Source: Wenzhouxiangella marina (GTDB taxonomy: Bacteria; Pseudomonadota; Gammaproteobacteria; Xanthomonadales; Wenzhouxiangellaceae). From it: a stretch of 64,000 bases of DNA. A model generated the notes under the pieces. The model made no database searches. It was not told the DNA's origin and was given only the letters and a program-made list of their open reading frames with translations. Numbering within the stretch: the stretch's first letter is position 1; each line of letters starts with the position of its first letter. Shown here in pieces: positions 21,478 through 31,266 of this stretch. Where the stretch lies: contig NZ_CP012154.1 of NCBI RefSeq assembly GCF_001187785.1, positions 2,784,501 to 2,848,500 on the forward strand, written 5' to 3'. The position numbers were made by a program, and so were the translations under genes.

Positions 21478-22563
21478 CTCGATGCCTGGGACATCCGTGC
21501 GTCGGGTTGCCCGTGATGCTGGCTACATTGCGCCGTCGGGTTGACGGAGATGTCGGAGGCATGGACCGTCGGGCGCGTGGGCCCGACCTACGGTTCTCCG
21601 ACATCGTGCCCGGTGCGCCACCGGTGCCGATCAACGGCACCCCGGACCATCGAATGCCCCGCGCCCGACCAACATCGACCATCCGCATCGAAACCCGGCG
21701 TAGGTCGGGGCCACGTCCCCGACGGTCCATATCCCAGGCATCTCCGTCAACCCGACGGCGAGATCCGCCAATGGCCATCAAAAACCCGACACACACATCT
21801 CGCAGTCGTCAACCGGGTCCCAACGAAACCATCGCAACCGATCGCCAACGGGAACGGGGGCCTCCGCATCCACCTCGTTGCCTGGGACATCCGTGCGTCG
21901 GGTTGCCCGTGATGTCTGCAACATTGCGCCGTCGGGTTGACGGAGACGTTTGAAACATGGACCGTCGGGCGCGTGGGCCCGACCTACGGTTCTCCGACAT
22001 CGTGCCCGGTGCGCCACCGGTGCCGATCAACGGCACCCCGGACCATCGAATGCCCCGCGCCCGACCAACATCGACCATCCGCATCGAAACCCGGCGTAGG
22101 TCGGGGCCACGTCCCCGACGGTCCATATCCCAGGCATCTCCGTCAACCCGACGGCGAGATCCGCCAACGGCCACCAAAAAACCCGACACACACATCTCGC
22201 AGCCGTCGACCGGGTCCGAACGAAGCCATCGCGGCCGATCGCCAAAGGAACGGGGGGCCTCCGCATCCACCTCGATGCCTGGGACACCCGTGCGTCGGGT
22301 TGCCCGCGATGTCTGCAACATTGCGCCGTCGGGTTGACGGAGATGTTTGAAACATGGACCGTCGGGCGCACGCGCGGCCAGTCTCCGGCGCGGCGCTTCT
22401 GGCCTGCGGCCAACCGCACCACGCCTCCAACCTGCGCTGGCCCGACCTACGGTTTGCCGACATCGTGCCCGGTGCGCCATCGGCGTCGATCCACGGCACC
22501 CCGGACCATCCGAGGCGCCGCGCCCGACCGACATCGAGCCCGCGAATCGCGGCCCGACGGCCG
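21478..22563. repeat. Tandem repeat array 1 (396/462-bp family)
   Basis: The GCGCCCGACC anchor of the unit recurs at 21661, 22057 and 22520, giving units of 396 and 463 bases. The size difference is explained by a variable segment between GTCGGG and CCCGAC: 20 bases long at 21568-21587 and 21964-21983, and 86 bases long at 22361-22446. Each unit also contains a pair of inverted arms of about 60 bases. The array fills the whole gap between the mraZ operator and the ppnN stop codon. Open frames cross it on both strands, but only because unit lengths are near multiples of three; I see no gene. Confidence 0.9.
22361..22446 (+). repeat. 86-bp variable cassette, forward orientation (array 1)
   Basis: Bounded by GTCGGG at 22361 and CCCGAC ending at 22446, with 74 bases between. 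The same cassette in the same orientation is found at 28974-29059, 29437-29522, 29898-29983 and 30361-30446. Confidence 0.8.
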
Positions 22564-22564
22564 A

Positions 22565-23983
22565 TCAAACGATCCGATAGCAGGGCTCGTAGACTTCGCC
22601 GCCGGGGAGCTTCATGCGGTGCTGGGCCACGAAGCGGGTGAGCAGCTGGTCCAGGGCCTCCATGATCTCCGGCTCGCCCTGGATCTGGAACGGGCCGTGC
22701 TCGCGGATGGCGCGCACGCCGTTCGGCTTGACGTTGCCGGCGACGATACCGGAGAAGGCCCGGCGCAGATTGGCCGCCAACTCGTGGCGCGGCAGATCAC
22801 GGGAGATCCGCAGCTCGGACATGGCCTGGTGGGTCGGCTCGAAGGGGCGCTGGAAATCGGGGTCGATCTTCAGCAGCCAGTTGAAGTAGAAGGCGTCATT
22901 GACCTGGACGCGGAAGTCCCGCACCCGCTCGATCCCGGCGGTCATCTCGCGCGCCACCGCCACCGGGTCATCGATGATGATCGAATAGAGCTCGCGCGCT
23001 TCCTCGCCGAGCGTCAGGCCGATGAAGCGGTCGATTTCCTCGAAGTAGTCGCCTGCCGAGGCCGGGCCGGTGAAGATCAGCGGCAGCGGCATCTCGCGGT
23101 TGGCCGGATTGAGCATGACGCCGAGGATGAACAGGATCTCCTCGGCCGTCCCTACCCCGCCCGGGAAGACGACGATGCCGTGACCGATGCGGACGAAGGC
23201 CTCCAGACGCTTTTCGATGTCCGGCAGGATGATCAGCTCGTTGACGATCGGGTTGGGGGACTCGGCGGCGATGATGCCCGGCTCGGACACGCCGACATAG
23301 TGCCCCGGCAGCGTGCGTTGCTTGGCATGCGCGATGGTCGCGCCCTTCATCGGCCCCTTCATCGCTCCCGGGCCACAGCCCGTGCAGATGTCACGACCCC
23401 GCAGGCCGAGCTGGTAGCCGACTTCCTTGGTGTAATCGTATTCTTCACCGCTGATCGAGTGACCGCCCCAGCAGACCACCAGGTTCGGCTCGCGCTGGGC
23501 GTCGACGACGCGCGCATTGCGCACGATCTCGAAGACGGCATTGGTCACGCCTTCGCTGTCGCTGAGATCGAAGTAGGGATTGGGGTGGATCTCGGTCTCG
23601 AAATAGACGATGTCCCGCACCACGGCCGACAGCAGCTCGCGAATCCCGTGGATCATCTTGCCGTCGACGAAAGCACAGGCCGGCGCGTTCTGCAGATCGA
23701 TCCGCATGCCGCGATTGACCTGATGCACCTGGATCTGGAAATCGTGGTACTTGGCCAGCATGGCCTCGGCATCGTCACCCTGCTCGCCCGAATTCAGCAC
23801 CGCGAGCGCACAGCGACGCAGCACTTCCCCCATTTCTTCCGAGGCGTTGGACAGGCGCGCGACTTCCTCGCGCGAGAGCATGTTGAGGGCACCAGCGGGA
23901 TAGACCGAGGTCGTCACCCGATCGGACTGGCAACTCGGCGTGGTCTGCATTTCGGCTTGAGAATCCATGTCTTTACTTGTCAT
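22565..23983 (-). CDS. ppnN: Nucleotide 5'-monophosphate nucleosidase PpnN (LOG family)
   Basis: A 472-residue enzyme that cleaves purine and pyrimidine nucleoside 5'-monophosphates into base and ribose 5-phosphate; the E. coli homologue YgdH/PpnN is stimulated by (p)ppGpp. It matches that protein across its length: FVDGKMIHGI, VVCWGGHSI, CTGCGPGAMKGPMKGA, the LOG-family signature PGGVGTAEE near residue 300, and the end FVAQHRMKLPGGEVYEPCY. The start is uncertain: ATG 23983 (MTSKDMDSQ) gives 20-30 extra residues compared with E. coli; ATG 23968 is an alternative, and no clear ribosome binding site decides. It is a lone gene with repeat arrays on both sides. Confidence 0.93.
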   Translation of the reverse strand: MTSKDMDSQAEMQTTPSCQSDRVTTSVYPAGALNMLSREEVARLSNASEEMGEVLRRCALAVLNSGEQGDDAEAMLAKYHDFQIQVHQVNRGMRIDLQNAPACAFVDGKMIHGIRELLSAVVRDIVYFETEIHPNPYFDLSDSEGVTNAVFEIVRNARVVDAQREPNLVVCWGGHSISGEEYDYTKEVGYQLGLRGRDICTGCGPGAMKGPMKGATIAHAKQRTLPGHYVGVSEPGIIAAESPNPIVNELIILPDIEKRLEAFVRIGHGIVVFPGGVGTAEEILFILGVMLNPANREMPLPLIFTGPASAGDYFEEIDRFIGLTLGEEARELYSIIIDDPVAVAREMTAGIERVRDFRVQVNDAFYFNWLLKIDPDFQRPFEPTHQAMSELRISRDLPRHELAANLRRAFSGIVAGNVKPNGVRAIREHGPFQIQGEPEIMEALDQLLTRFVAQHRMKLPGGEVYEPCYRIV

Positions 23984-24049
23984 TGTTGTTCGAGGTAAGC
24001 GATCAAGAGTAAAACAAATCCGGGCTGAAGGCACAGTCAATTTCTGCTG

Positions 24050-24770
24050 TTCGATCGGATGGCGTGGGCACCCCGCATGACCGGATGCCCGGGGTCGAAG
24101 GGTGCCATCGCGGCCGCCCGCACCCGTTGGCCAAGGGAAACCGGCGGCCTCCAGATCACCTCGATTACTGCAACGTCTGCGCGTCGGGTTGCCCGCCATG
24201 TCCGGGGCATTGCGCCGTCGGGTTGACGGAGATATTGGATGCATGAACCGTCGGGAGCGTAGCCCGGAGGCAAGGAGCGGTTTGCCGCAGGCAAGAAGCG
24301 CCTTGGTGCAGGGCGGCCACGCGTGTGAGCCCGACCTACGGTTCCTTCACCATCGGGAGCCTCGCGCCGTCGCATGCCCATGGATTTCGGCAATATCCGT
24401 GCGTCGGGTTCTCCGGGGTGCCTGGAACATTGCGTCGTCGGGTTGAAGGAGACCTCGGATGCATGGACTACGGTTTCTCCGGCACCGTGCCCAGTGCGCC
24501 ACTGTGGTCGATCAACGGCATCCCGGATCATCGGATGCCCCGCGCCCGACCAACATCGACCATCCGCATCGAAACCCTGCGTAGGTCGGCCCCACGCGGC
24601 CGACGGTCAATGTCGCAGGCATCTCCGTCAACCCGACCGCGAGATGCGCCAACCACCTCCAAAAACCCGACACACAAATCTCGCAGCCGTCACCCGCGCC
24701 CGAACGAAGCCATCGCGGCCGCCCGCAACCGATCGCCAAGGAAAACGGGTGGCCACCAATTCCACACCCC
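24050..24770. repeat. Tandem repeat array 2 (divergent copies of the 396/462-bp family)
   Basis: Two more diverged, partial units lie between ppnN and the TonB receptor terminator. Recognisable pieces are CGTCGGGTTGCCCG (near 24180), GCCGTCGGGTTGACGGAGAT (near 24215), the anchor GCGCCCGACC at 24542 and CTCCGTCAACCCGACCG near 24620. The variable segment appears once inverted (24250-24335) and once missing altogether (near 24472, where GGACTACGG joins the two flanks). Confidence 0.85.
24250..24335 (-). repeat. 86-bp variable cassette, inverted orientation (array 2)
   Basis: Between GTCGGG (24250) and CCCGAC (ending 24335) lie 74 bases that align without gaps to the reverse complement of the cassette at 28974-29059. 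Shared runs include AGCG, GGAGGC, GCGGTT, GCCGCAGGC and AGAAGCGCC. The length is identical to the forward copies, so only the orientation differs, with about three quarters of positions conserved by eye. Confidence 0.75.
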
Positions 24771-24805
24771 ACAAAAGAAAACGGCCAGCGCGAGGCTGGC
24801 CGTTT
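24771..24805 (-). terminator. Rho-independent terminator of the TonB receptor gene
   Basis: On the minus strand AAACGGCCAGC pairs with GCTGGCCGTTT (24795-24805 with 24779-24789) around a 5-base loop and is followed by TTTCTTTTG. It lies 25 bases after the receptor stop codon. Confidence 0.9.
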
Positions 24806-24829
24806 CCGGTCTGACGGTTTGAGCTTCGA

Positions 24830-27800
24830 TCAGAAATCGTAGCGCAGGGTCAGACGGATTTCGTAGATCGAGCGACTTGCAGAGGTGAAGTCGACCGGAT
24901 CGTTATCGAAATCGTTGTAGCGGTAGACGCAGTCCGACGCGCTCTGGCAGACCGTGCGCGGATCGTCACCACGCAGGGCCGGAGCACCGTCCACGCCCAG
25001 GGCGTTCAGGTCGGCCACCGAGATCAAGTCAGCCTGGACGATGTTGGCCTGGCCGAAGCTCGGGCCATCGTCCCAACGACCCCAATCGCTGTCGATCAGG
25101 TTCAGGACGTTGTCGATGTCGAGAATCAGCTTGAAGCGATTGTCGCCAATGAAACGGTCCAGACCCGGGATGCCCGGCAGTTCCTGCTGGATACGCAGAT
25201 CCCAGACGCTGTTCCAGGCCGAGCGATTCGAGTACGGGTCGTGGATCTGACCGGTCGAAATGCCGTTCTGGTTGACGTAGTTGAAGAAGCCTTCCACGTC
25301 GAAGCCGGAACCGTAGACCACCAGCGGATCGTTACCCGGGCTCGGGATGTAGAGCGGGCTGTTGTCGAACGGGCTCTCACCGGCACCGGCGCGACCGAAC
25401 AGGGCGTTCGAAGAGCTGATGTCGAAGGCCGTGCTCCACTGGTCGCCGCTCAGGAACTGACCGAACAGGTCGAAGCGGGTGCTCAGATCACCGATGAAGG
25501 TGTTCTCGTAGCCCAGAGCGATCTTGAAGGCATGCTCGGTCTGGAACGGCGACACGGTCGGATCCGGGTTGTTGCGATCCGTGGTGTACAGCGAACGCCA
25601 GTTCGAGATACCGCGCGACGAGGTGCCCGGGGTCGGGGACTCGACGTCCTGGTAAGCGTAGCTGATGTCGAAGTTGAAGCCGTTGTCGAACACCTTGGCC
25701 AGCTGCAGGGTGAAGGTGTGCGACTCGGCACCGTCGACGTTGCCCAGCTCGGTCAGGTTGATGATGTCCAGATCGTTCAGATCGGCATAGATCACACGAC
25801 CGTCCGGAGCCACACCGGTCGGCAGGGCATCGGCCAGGTTGGTCTGGGCCAGGTTGCGCCAGGTGAAGCCGTCACGCGAACGGGTGTACAGGTACTGGGC
25901 GGAGAACAGGTAGTTGTTGCCCCAGTCCATGCCGAAGAAATCATTGATGTCGAAGCTCCGCTCGAAACGCAGCGAGGCCTTCCAGTCCGACGGGGTTTCG
26001 AAGTCGTCGGCAATGTAGTCGATCGGCACGCCGGAGCCACCGTTGGCAACCGCTGCGATCAGCTCGGCCGGGACGTTGAAGATATCGGCATTGGTGACAT
26101 TGCGCGAACGGGCGAAGTTGGTCAGCGGCTGGAAGGCGTTGGAGGTCCAGACCTTCGGATCGCCACCGGCGAACAGACCGAAGCCGCCGCTGATGGTGGT
26201 GCGGGCCCACGGCTGCCACAGGAAGCCGACGCGCGGCATGATCAGATCATTGCCGTCGAGGTTGTTCGAGCTGTCGACGCCGTAGGTGTCGAAGATTTCC
26301 TGGCTGAAGGCCGGGGAATCGCTCTGGTCGAAGCGCTCGTAGCGCAGACCATAGCTCAGTTCGAAGTCCGGCGTGACCGCCCAGCGATCCTGCACGAAGA
26401 AGGTCAGCTTGTTGTAGCCCCACTCGGAGGCGCCATCGTTGACGTTGTTCGACGGCACGTTGACGTAGTCGACGAAAGCCGGGGTGCGGTTCAGCAGCTG
26501 CTGCGGGGTTTCGAAGACGAAACGACCGTTGGAGCTGGCCAGGAACAGGTTGAACAGGTTGTACTCTTCGTACTCGGCACCGAAGGTCAGGACGTGGTCG
26601 CCGAAGAAGTAGTCACCGGAAGCGAAGATCTGCAGACGGTCGTCTTCGAAGACGTTGGCGTGACGGAAGCGGTCGCAACCCAGGATGAAGGCGCCACCCT
26701 GGTCTTCGCCCAGCAGACCTTCGAACGGCGTGCCGACCAGGTCAGCCTGCTGCCAGTCGTCCAGCTCGAAGGCACCGACGCCGGCACCGGCGCGGCAGTT
26801 CTGACCACGAGAGAACTCCTTGTAGTTGATGCGGAGCGTGGTCGAGAAGTTGTAGGTCCAGTCGGAGAACAGCTGAGCCGTGTAGGCTTCCAGATCCACC
26901 GGAATGTCGTACCAGGCCGAGACGAACTCGCCGGCGCCGACGCTGGTACCGGTTTCTTCCGTGCTCTGGTAGGTGAAGGACGCGCGGTGGTCGTAGTTGA
27001 TGTTCCAGTCGACCTTGGCCAGCAGACGCTCGGAGGTCTCCGGAATCTGCGAAGCAGCCGGACGGCCCTGGGCGTTGAAGCCATACAGGTCCTGGACCAC
27101 GTTGGTCACGGTGGTGAAGAAGGCCGGATCGATCTGGTTGTCGCTGTCGAAGCGAGCGAAGTCAACCGGAGAGCTGGTGTCGTACTCATCGTAGGAGAGG
27201 AGGAAGAACAGGCGGTCCTTGATGATCGGACCGCTGACGAAGAAGCCGTACTCTTCTTCTTCGAACTCGCCCGCGTTGAAGCGACCGCCGTCGTAGTCGT
27301 CGCCGATGAAGCTGTCGTCCTGGTAGGCGTAGTAGATCGAGCCGTCGAACTCGTTGCTACCGGACTTGGTCACGACGTTGACCAGACCGCCGGTGAAGCC
27401 GGAGGTGGTCACGGAGTAGTCGGAGGCGACCAGGGTGGCCGACTCGATGACGTCCAGGTTGATGGGCGAACGCGCGGTGGCGTAGGTGTTGCTGCCCAGA
27501 CCGAAATCGTCCTGCTGCAGGGAGCCGTCGATGGACAGACCGTTGAAGCGCGGGTTGGTACCGGCGACGGTCAGCTCACCCGTGGAGTCGGAGTTGGCCA
27601 GCGGATCACGGGCGATCGTCTTCAGGACGTCACGCTCGGTGGTCGGCATGTTGGCGATGTCGCGCGCGGAGTAGGTCGAACCCACACCGTTGTTCAGCTC
27701 GACAGCGGCCGGCAGGGCCACGGAGGTAACGGTGATGGCGTCCAGGTCCGCCGTGTCGCCTTCGAGGACGAAGCGGAACGGATCCTGCGAACCCGGCTGC

Positions 27801-28123
27801 AGGAAGATCTCGTCGAGATCGCTGCCGCGGTAGTCGTCAGCGGTGACGGTGATGCGGTAGGGACCACCGACACGCAGACCGCTCTGGAAGAACTGGCCCG
27901 ACGGACCCGTTTCCGCGGTGCTGACGGTGCCGGAGGGAACGTGGACGATCTCCACGACGGCATTGGCGATGCCTTCCCCGCTCTGGTCAGTGACCTGACC
28001 ACGGATGTTTGAGGAGGTGACCTGTGCCATGGCGCTGACTGCGAAAAGCAGGCTGAGCAGCGCGAATGACAGCGAAGACACCGTCCAGGCCGTTAATCCT
28101 CTTGAGGATCCGAAGGATTTCAT
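24830..28123 (-). CDS. Oar-like TonB-dependent outer membrane receptor
   Basis: A 1097-residue protein. Residues 1-33 are a signal peptide ending AVSAMAQ. Residues about 35-125 are a carboxypeptidase-regulatory-like beta-sandwich (NIRGQVTDQSGEGIANAVV), as in the Oar family. A plug domain follows (ARDIANMPTTERDVLKTIA, GLVNVVTKSGSNEFDGS), and the rest is a large beta-barrel ending in the outer-membrane terminal motif LTLRYDF. Oar-like receptors are common in Xanthomonadales and are linked to peptide or large-substrate uptake; the ligand here is unknown. Start ATG 28123 has GGAG 6 bases upstream and gives a proper signal peptide; the frame open to 28210 is not coding. The gene is alone, with a terminator downstream. 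Confidence 0.93.
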   Translation of the reverse strand: MKSFGSSRGLTAWTVSSLSFALLSLLFAVSAMAQVTSSNIRGQVTDQSGEGIANAVVEIVHVPSGTVSTAETGPSGQFFQSGLRVGGPYRITVTADDYRGSDLDEIFLQPGSQDPFRFVLEGDTADLDAITVTSVALPAAVELNNGVGSTYSARDIANMPTTERDVLKTIARDPLANSDSTGELTVAGTNPRFNGLSIDGSLQQDDFGLGSNTYATARSPINLDVIESATLVASDYSVTTSGFTGGLVNVVTKSGSNEFDGSIYYAYQDDSFIGDDYDGGRFNAGEFEEEEYGFFVSGPIIKDRLFFLLSYDEYDTSSPVDFARFDSDNQIDPAFFTTVTNVVQDLYGFNAQGRPAASQIPETSERLLAKVDWNINYDHRASFTYQSTEETGTSVGAGEFVSAWYDIPVDLEAYTAQLFSDWTYNFSTTLRINYKEFSRGQNCRAGAGVGAFELDDWQQADLVGTPFEGLLGEDQGGAFILGCDRFRHANVFEDDRLQIFASGDYFFGDHVLTFGAEYEEYNLFNLFLASSNGRFVFETPQQLLNRTPAFVDYVNVPSNNVNDGASEWGYNKLTFFVQDRWAVTPDFELSYGLRYERFDQSDSPAFSQEIFDTYGVDSSNNLDGNDLIMPRVGFLWQPWARTTISGGFGLFAGGDPKVWTSNAFQPLTNFARSRNVTNADIFNVPAELIAAVANGGSGVPIDYIADDFETPSDWKASLRFERSFDINDFFGMDWGNNYLFSAQYLYTRSRDGFTWRNLAQTNLADALPTGVAPDGRVIYADLNDLDIINLTELGNVDGAESHTFTLQLAKVFDNGFNFDISYAYQDVESPTPGTSSRGISNWRSLYTTDRNNPDPTVSPFQTEHAFKIALGYENTFIGDLSTRFDLFGQFLSGDQWSTAFDISSSNALFGRAGAGESPFDNSPLYIPSPGNDPLVVYGSGFDVEGFFNYVNQNGISTGQIHDPYSNRSAWNSVWDLRIQQELPGIPGLDRFIGDNRFKLILDIDNVLNLIDSDWGRWDDGPSFGQANIVQADLISVADLNALGVDGAPALRGDDPRTVCQSASDCVYRYNDFDNDPVDFTSASRSIYEIRLTLRYDF

Positions 28124-28470
28124 GAACGTCTCCATACAAATTTTTGGCGTGACAAGCGGTAAAGCGGGCAATCCCCAGGGTCGCTGGAACTCCCCTCTGG
28201 CATGACTCATCCATCGAGCACTGATCCAGTCCGACCAGTGTAGGGATAAGTCATTACGCCCATATTACACGAATTTAACATCCCCCGTCGCGCCGAAAGC
28301 GGCCCGGAAGGCCGTTATTTGACGCACATCACGGGATTTTCCGAGGGCTCCGCGAGCATTGCCTTTCTTGGCGGGGCTCCAGCGCCGATGACAGGACGCG
28401 CGAAAACCGGAAAATCTCGATCAGGGCCTTGCTGCCCCGAGAATCCTTCCGCTATAATGGCGAGCTTCGT
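28124..28470. other. Divergent intergenic region between the TonB receptor and tRNA-Pro
   Basis: It contains the untranslated leader and presumably the promoter of the receptor gene on the minus strand (an AT-rich patch with TAATAT and TTAAAT around 28238-28285, no convincing pair of boxes) and the tRNA promoter on the plus strand (28429-28458). I see no gene in it. Confidence 0.6.
28429..28458 (+). promoter_or_regulatory. Sigma-70 promoter of tRNA-Pro
   Basis: TTGCTG (28429-28434), an 18-base spacer and a perfect TATAAT (28453-28458), ending 12 bases before the mature tRNA 5' end. Transcription should start about at 28465. Confidence 0.8.
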
Positions 28471-28547
28471 CGGGGTGTAGCTCAGCCTGGTAGAGCACTG
28501 TCTTCGGGAGGCAGGGGCCGGAGGTTCAAATCCTCTCACCCCGACCA
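28471..28547 (+). tRNA. tRNA-Pro (anticodon CGG)
   Basis: A 77-base cloverleaf. Acceptor CGGGGTG pairs with CACCCCG, the D arm is GCTC/GAGC, the anticodon stem is CTGTC/GGCAG around loop TTCGGGA (anticodon CGG, reading CCG), the T arm is GGAGG/CCTCT with TTCAAAT, and the 3' end ACCA is encoded. It has its own promoter and a strong terminator 32 bases downstream, so it is a single-gene unit. Repeat array 3 begins within 60 bases of that terminator. Confidence 0.96.
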
Positions 28548-28578
28548 GTATCACGATGGTCGGCCCCAAACGACGCGG

Positions 28579-28614
28579 AAAGCCCGGCAGGTTCGCCTGC
28601 CGGGCTTTCTTTTT
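28579..28614 (+). terminator. Rho-independent terminator of tRNA-Pro
   Basis: A 13-base perfect stem, AAAGCCCGGCAGG with CCTGCCGGGCTTT (28579-28608), closed by a TTCG tetraloop and followed by CTTTTTG. Confidence 0.95.
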
Positions 28615-28639
28615 GTCTGCGATCTTCACCGCGACGTTC

Positions 28640-31260
28640 GAGAGCCGAGCATCCGTGCCTGGGGTTCTCCGCGCCCGACCAACATCGACCCCGCAAACCG
28701 AAACCCGGCGTAGGTCGGGGCCACGTCCCCGACGGTCCATATCCCAGGCATCTCCGCCAACCCGACGGCGAGATCCGCCAACGGCCATCAAAAACCCGAC
28801 ACACACATCTTGCCGCCGTCAACCGGGTCCGAACGAAGCCATCGCAACCGATCGCCAATGGAACGGCTGGCCTCCGCATCCACCTCGTTGCCTGGGACAT
28901 CCGTGCGTCGGGCTGCCAGTGATGTCTGCAACATTGCGCCGTCGGGTTGACGGAGATGCCTGGGATATGGACCGTCGGGCGCACGCGCGGCCAGTCTCCG
29001 GCGCGGCGCTTCTGGCCTGCGGCCAACCGCACCACGCCTCCAACCTGCGCTGGCCCGACCTACGGTTTGCCGACACCGTGCTCGGTGCGCCACCGTTGCC
29101 GATCAACGGCACCCCGGACCATCGGATGCCCCGCGCCCGACCAACATCGACCCCGCAAATCGAAACCCGGCGTAGGTCGGGGCCACGTCCCCGACGGTCC
29201 ATGTCGCTGGCTTCTCCGTCAACCCGACGGCGAGATCCGCCAACGGCCATTAAATGCCCGACACACACATCTCGCCGCCGTCGACCGGCTCCCAACGAAG
29301 CCATCGCGGCCGATCGCCAACGGGAACGGGTGGCCTCCGTATCCACCTCGATGCCTGGGACATCCGTCCGTCGGGTTGTCCGTGATGTCTGCAACATTGC
29401 GCCGTCGGGTTGACGGAGATGCCTGGGATATGGACCGTCGGGCGCACGCGCGGCCAGTCTCCGGCGCGGCGCTTCTGGCCTGCGGCCAACCGCACCACGC
29501 CTCCAACCTGCGCTGGCCCGACCTACGGTTTGCCGACACCGTGCTCGGTGCGCCACCGTTGCCGATCAACGGCACCCCGGACCATCGGATGCCCCGCGCC
29601 CGACCAACATCGACCCTGCAAATCGATACCCGGCGTAGGTCGGGGCCACGTCCCCGACGGTCCATATCCCAGGCATCTCCGCCAACCCGACGGCGAGATC
29701 CGCCAACGGCCACCAAAAACCCGACACACACATCTCGCCGCCGTCAACCGGGTCCCAACGAAGCCATCGCGACCGATCGCCAACGGAACGGGGGCCTCCG
29801 CATCCACCTCGATGCCTGGGACATCCGTCCGTCGGGTTGTCCGTGATGTCCGGGACATTGCGCCGTCGAGTTGACGGAGATTTCGGATGCATGGACCGTC
29901 GGGCGCACGCGCGGCCAGTCTCCGGCGCGGCGCTTCTGGCCTGCGGCCAACCGCACCACGCCTCCAACCTGCGCTGGCCCGACCTACGGTTTGCCGACAT
30001 CGTGCCCCGGTGCGCCACCGGTACCAATCAACGGCACCCCGGACCATCCGAGGCGCCGCGCCCGACCAACTTCGACCCTGCAAATCGAAACCCTGCGTAG
30101 GTCGGGGCCACGTCCCCGACGGTCCATGTCGCTGGCTTCTCCGTCAATTCGACGGCGAGATAAGCCAACGGCCATTAAATGCCCGACACACACATCTCGC
30201 CGCCGTCGACCGGCTCCCAACGAAGCCATCGCAACCGATCGCCAACGGAACGGCTGGCCTCCGCATCCACCTCGATGCCTGGAACATCCGTGCGTCGGGT
30301 TGCCCGTGATGTCTGCAACATTGCGCCGTCGGGTTGACGGAGATGCCTGGGATATGGACCGTCGGGCGCACGCGCGGCCAGTCTCCGGCGCGGCGCTTCT
30401 GGCCTGCGGCCAACCGCACCACGCCTCCAACCTGCGCTGGCCCGACCTACGGTTTGCCGACACCGTGCTCGGTGCGCCACCGTTGCCGATCAACGGCACC
30501 CCGGACCATCGGATGCCCCGCGCCCGACCAACATCGACCCCGCAAATCGAAACCCGGCGTAGGTCGGGGCCACGTCCCCGACGGTCCATGTCGCTGGCTT
30601 CTCCGTCAACCCGACGGCGAGATCCGCCAACGGCCATTAAATGCCCGACACACACATCTCGCCGCCGTCGACCGGCTCCCAACGAAGCCATCGCGGCCGA
30701 TCGCCAACGGGAACGGGTGGCCTCCGTATCCACCTCGATGCCTGGGACATCCGTCCGTCGGGTTGTCCGTGATGTCCGGGACATTGCGCCGTCGAGTTGA
30801 CGGAGATTTCGGATGCATGGACCGTCGGGCGCGTGGGCCCGACCTACGGTTTGCCGACATCGTGCCCGGTGCGCCACCGTTGCCGATCAACGGCACCCCG
30901 GACCATCGGATGCCCCGCGCCCGACCAACATCGACCCTGCAAATCGATACCCGGCGTAGGTCGGGGCCACGTCCCCGACGGTCCATATCCCAGGCATCTC
31001 CGCCAACCCGACGGCGAGATCCGCCAACGGCCACCAAAAACCCGACACACACATCTCGCCGCCGTCAACCGGGTCCCAACGAAGCCATCGCGACCGATCG
31101 CCAACGGAACGGCTGGCCTCCGCATCCACCTCGATGCCTGGGACATCCGTCCGTCGGGTTGTCCGTGATGTCCGGGACATTGCGCCGTCGAGTTGACGGA
31201 GATTTCGGATGCATGGACCGTCGGGCGCGTGGGCCCGACCTACGGTTTCCCGGCGTCGTG
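28640..31260. repeat. Tandem repeat array 3 (396/462-bp family, about 5.6 units)
   Basis: The anchor GCGCCCGACC recurs at 28671, 29133, 29596, 30058, 30520 and 30917, giving spacings of about 462, 463, 462, 462 and 397. Four units carry the 86-bp cassette (28974, 29437, 29898, 30361) and the last two carry the 20-bp short form (30824-30843 and 31220-31239). Inside each unit, the arm around GACGGTCCAT...CCGTCAACCCGACGG is repeated inverted about 250 bases later as CCGTCGGGTTGACGG...ATGGACCGTC. The array ends about 7-30 bases from the rarA stop codon. Long open frames occur on both strands across it, but their translations are the same low-complexity Arg/Pro-rich repeats in several frames, so I call no gene here. 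Confidence 0.92.
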
Positions 31261-31266
31261 CCGCGT

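Noticed and set aside
21461-22568. Overlapping frames in array 1 that look like Arg-rich proteins
   Set aside because: They are translations of the repeat in different frames and end where the units diverge.
25241-28012. A 923-codon open frame antisense to the TonB receptor
   Set aside because: Shadow of the receptor gene; no domain or start signal.
28640-31260. CRISPR array
   Set aside because: Repeat units of about 0.4-0.46 kb without unique spacers and without cas genes do not fit CRISPR.
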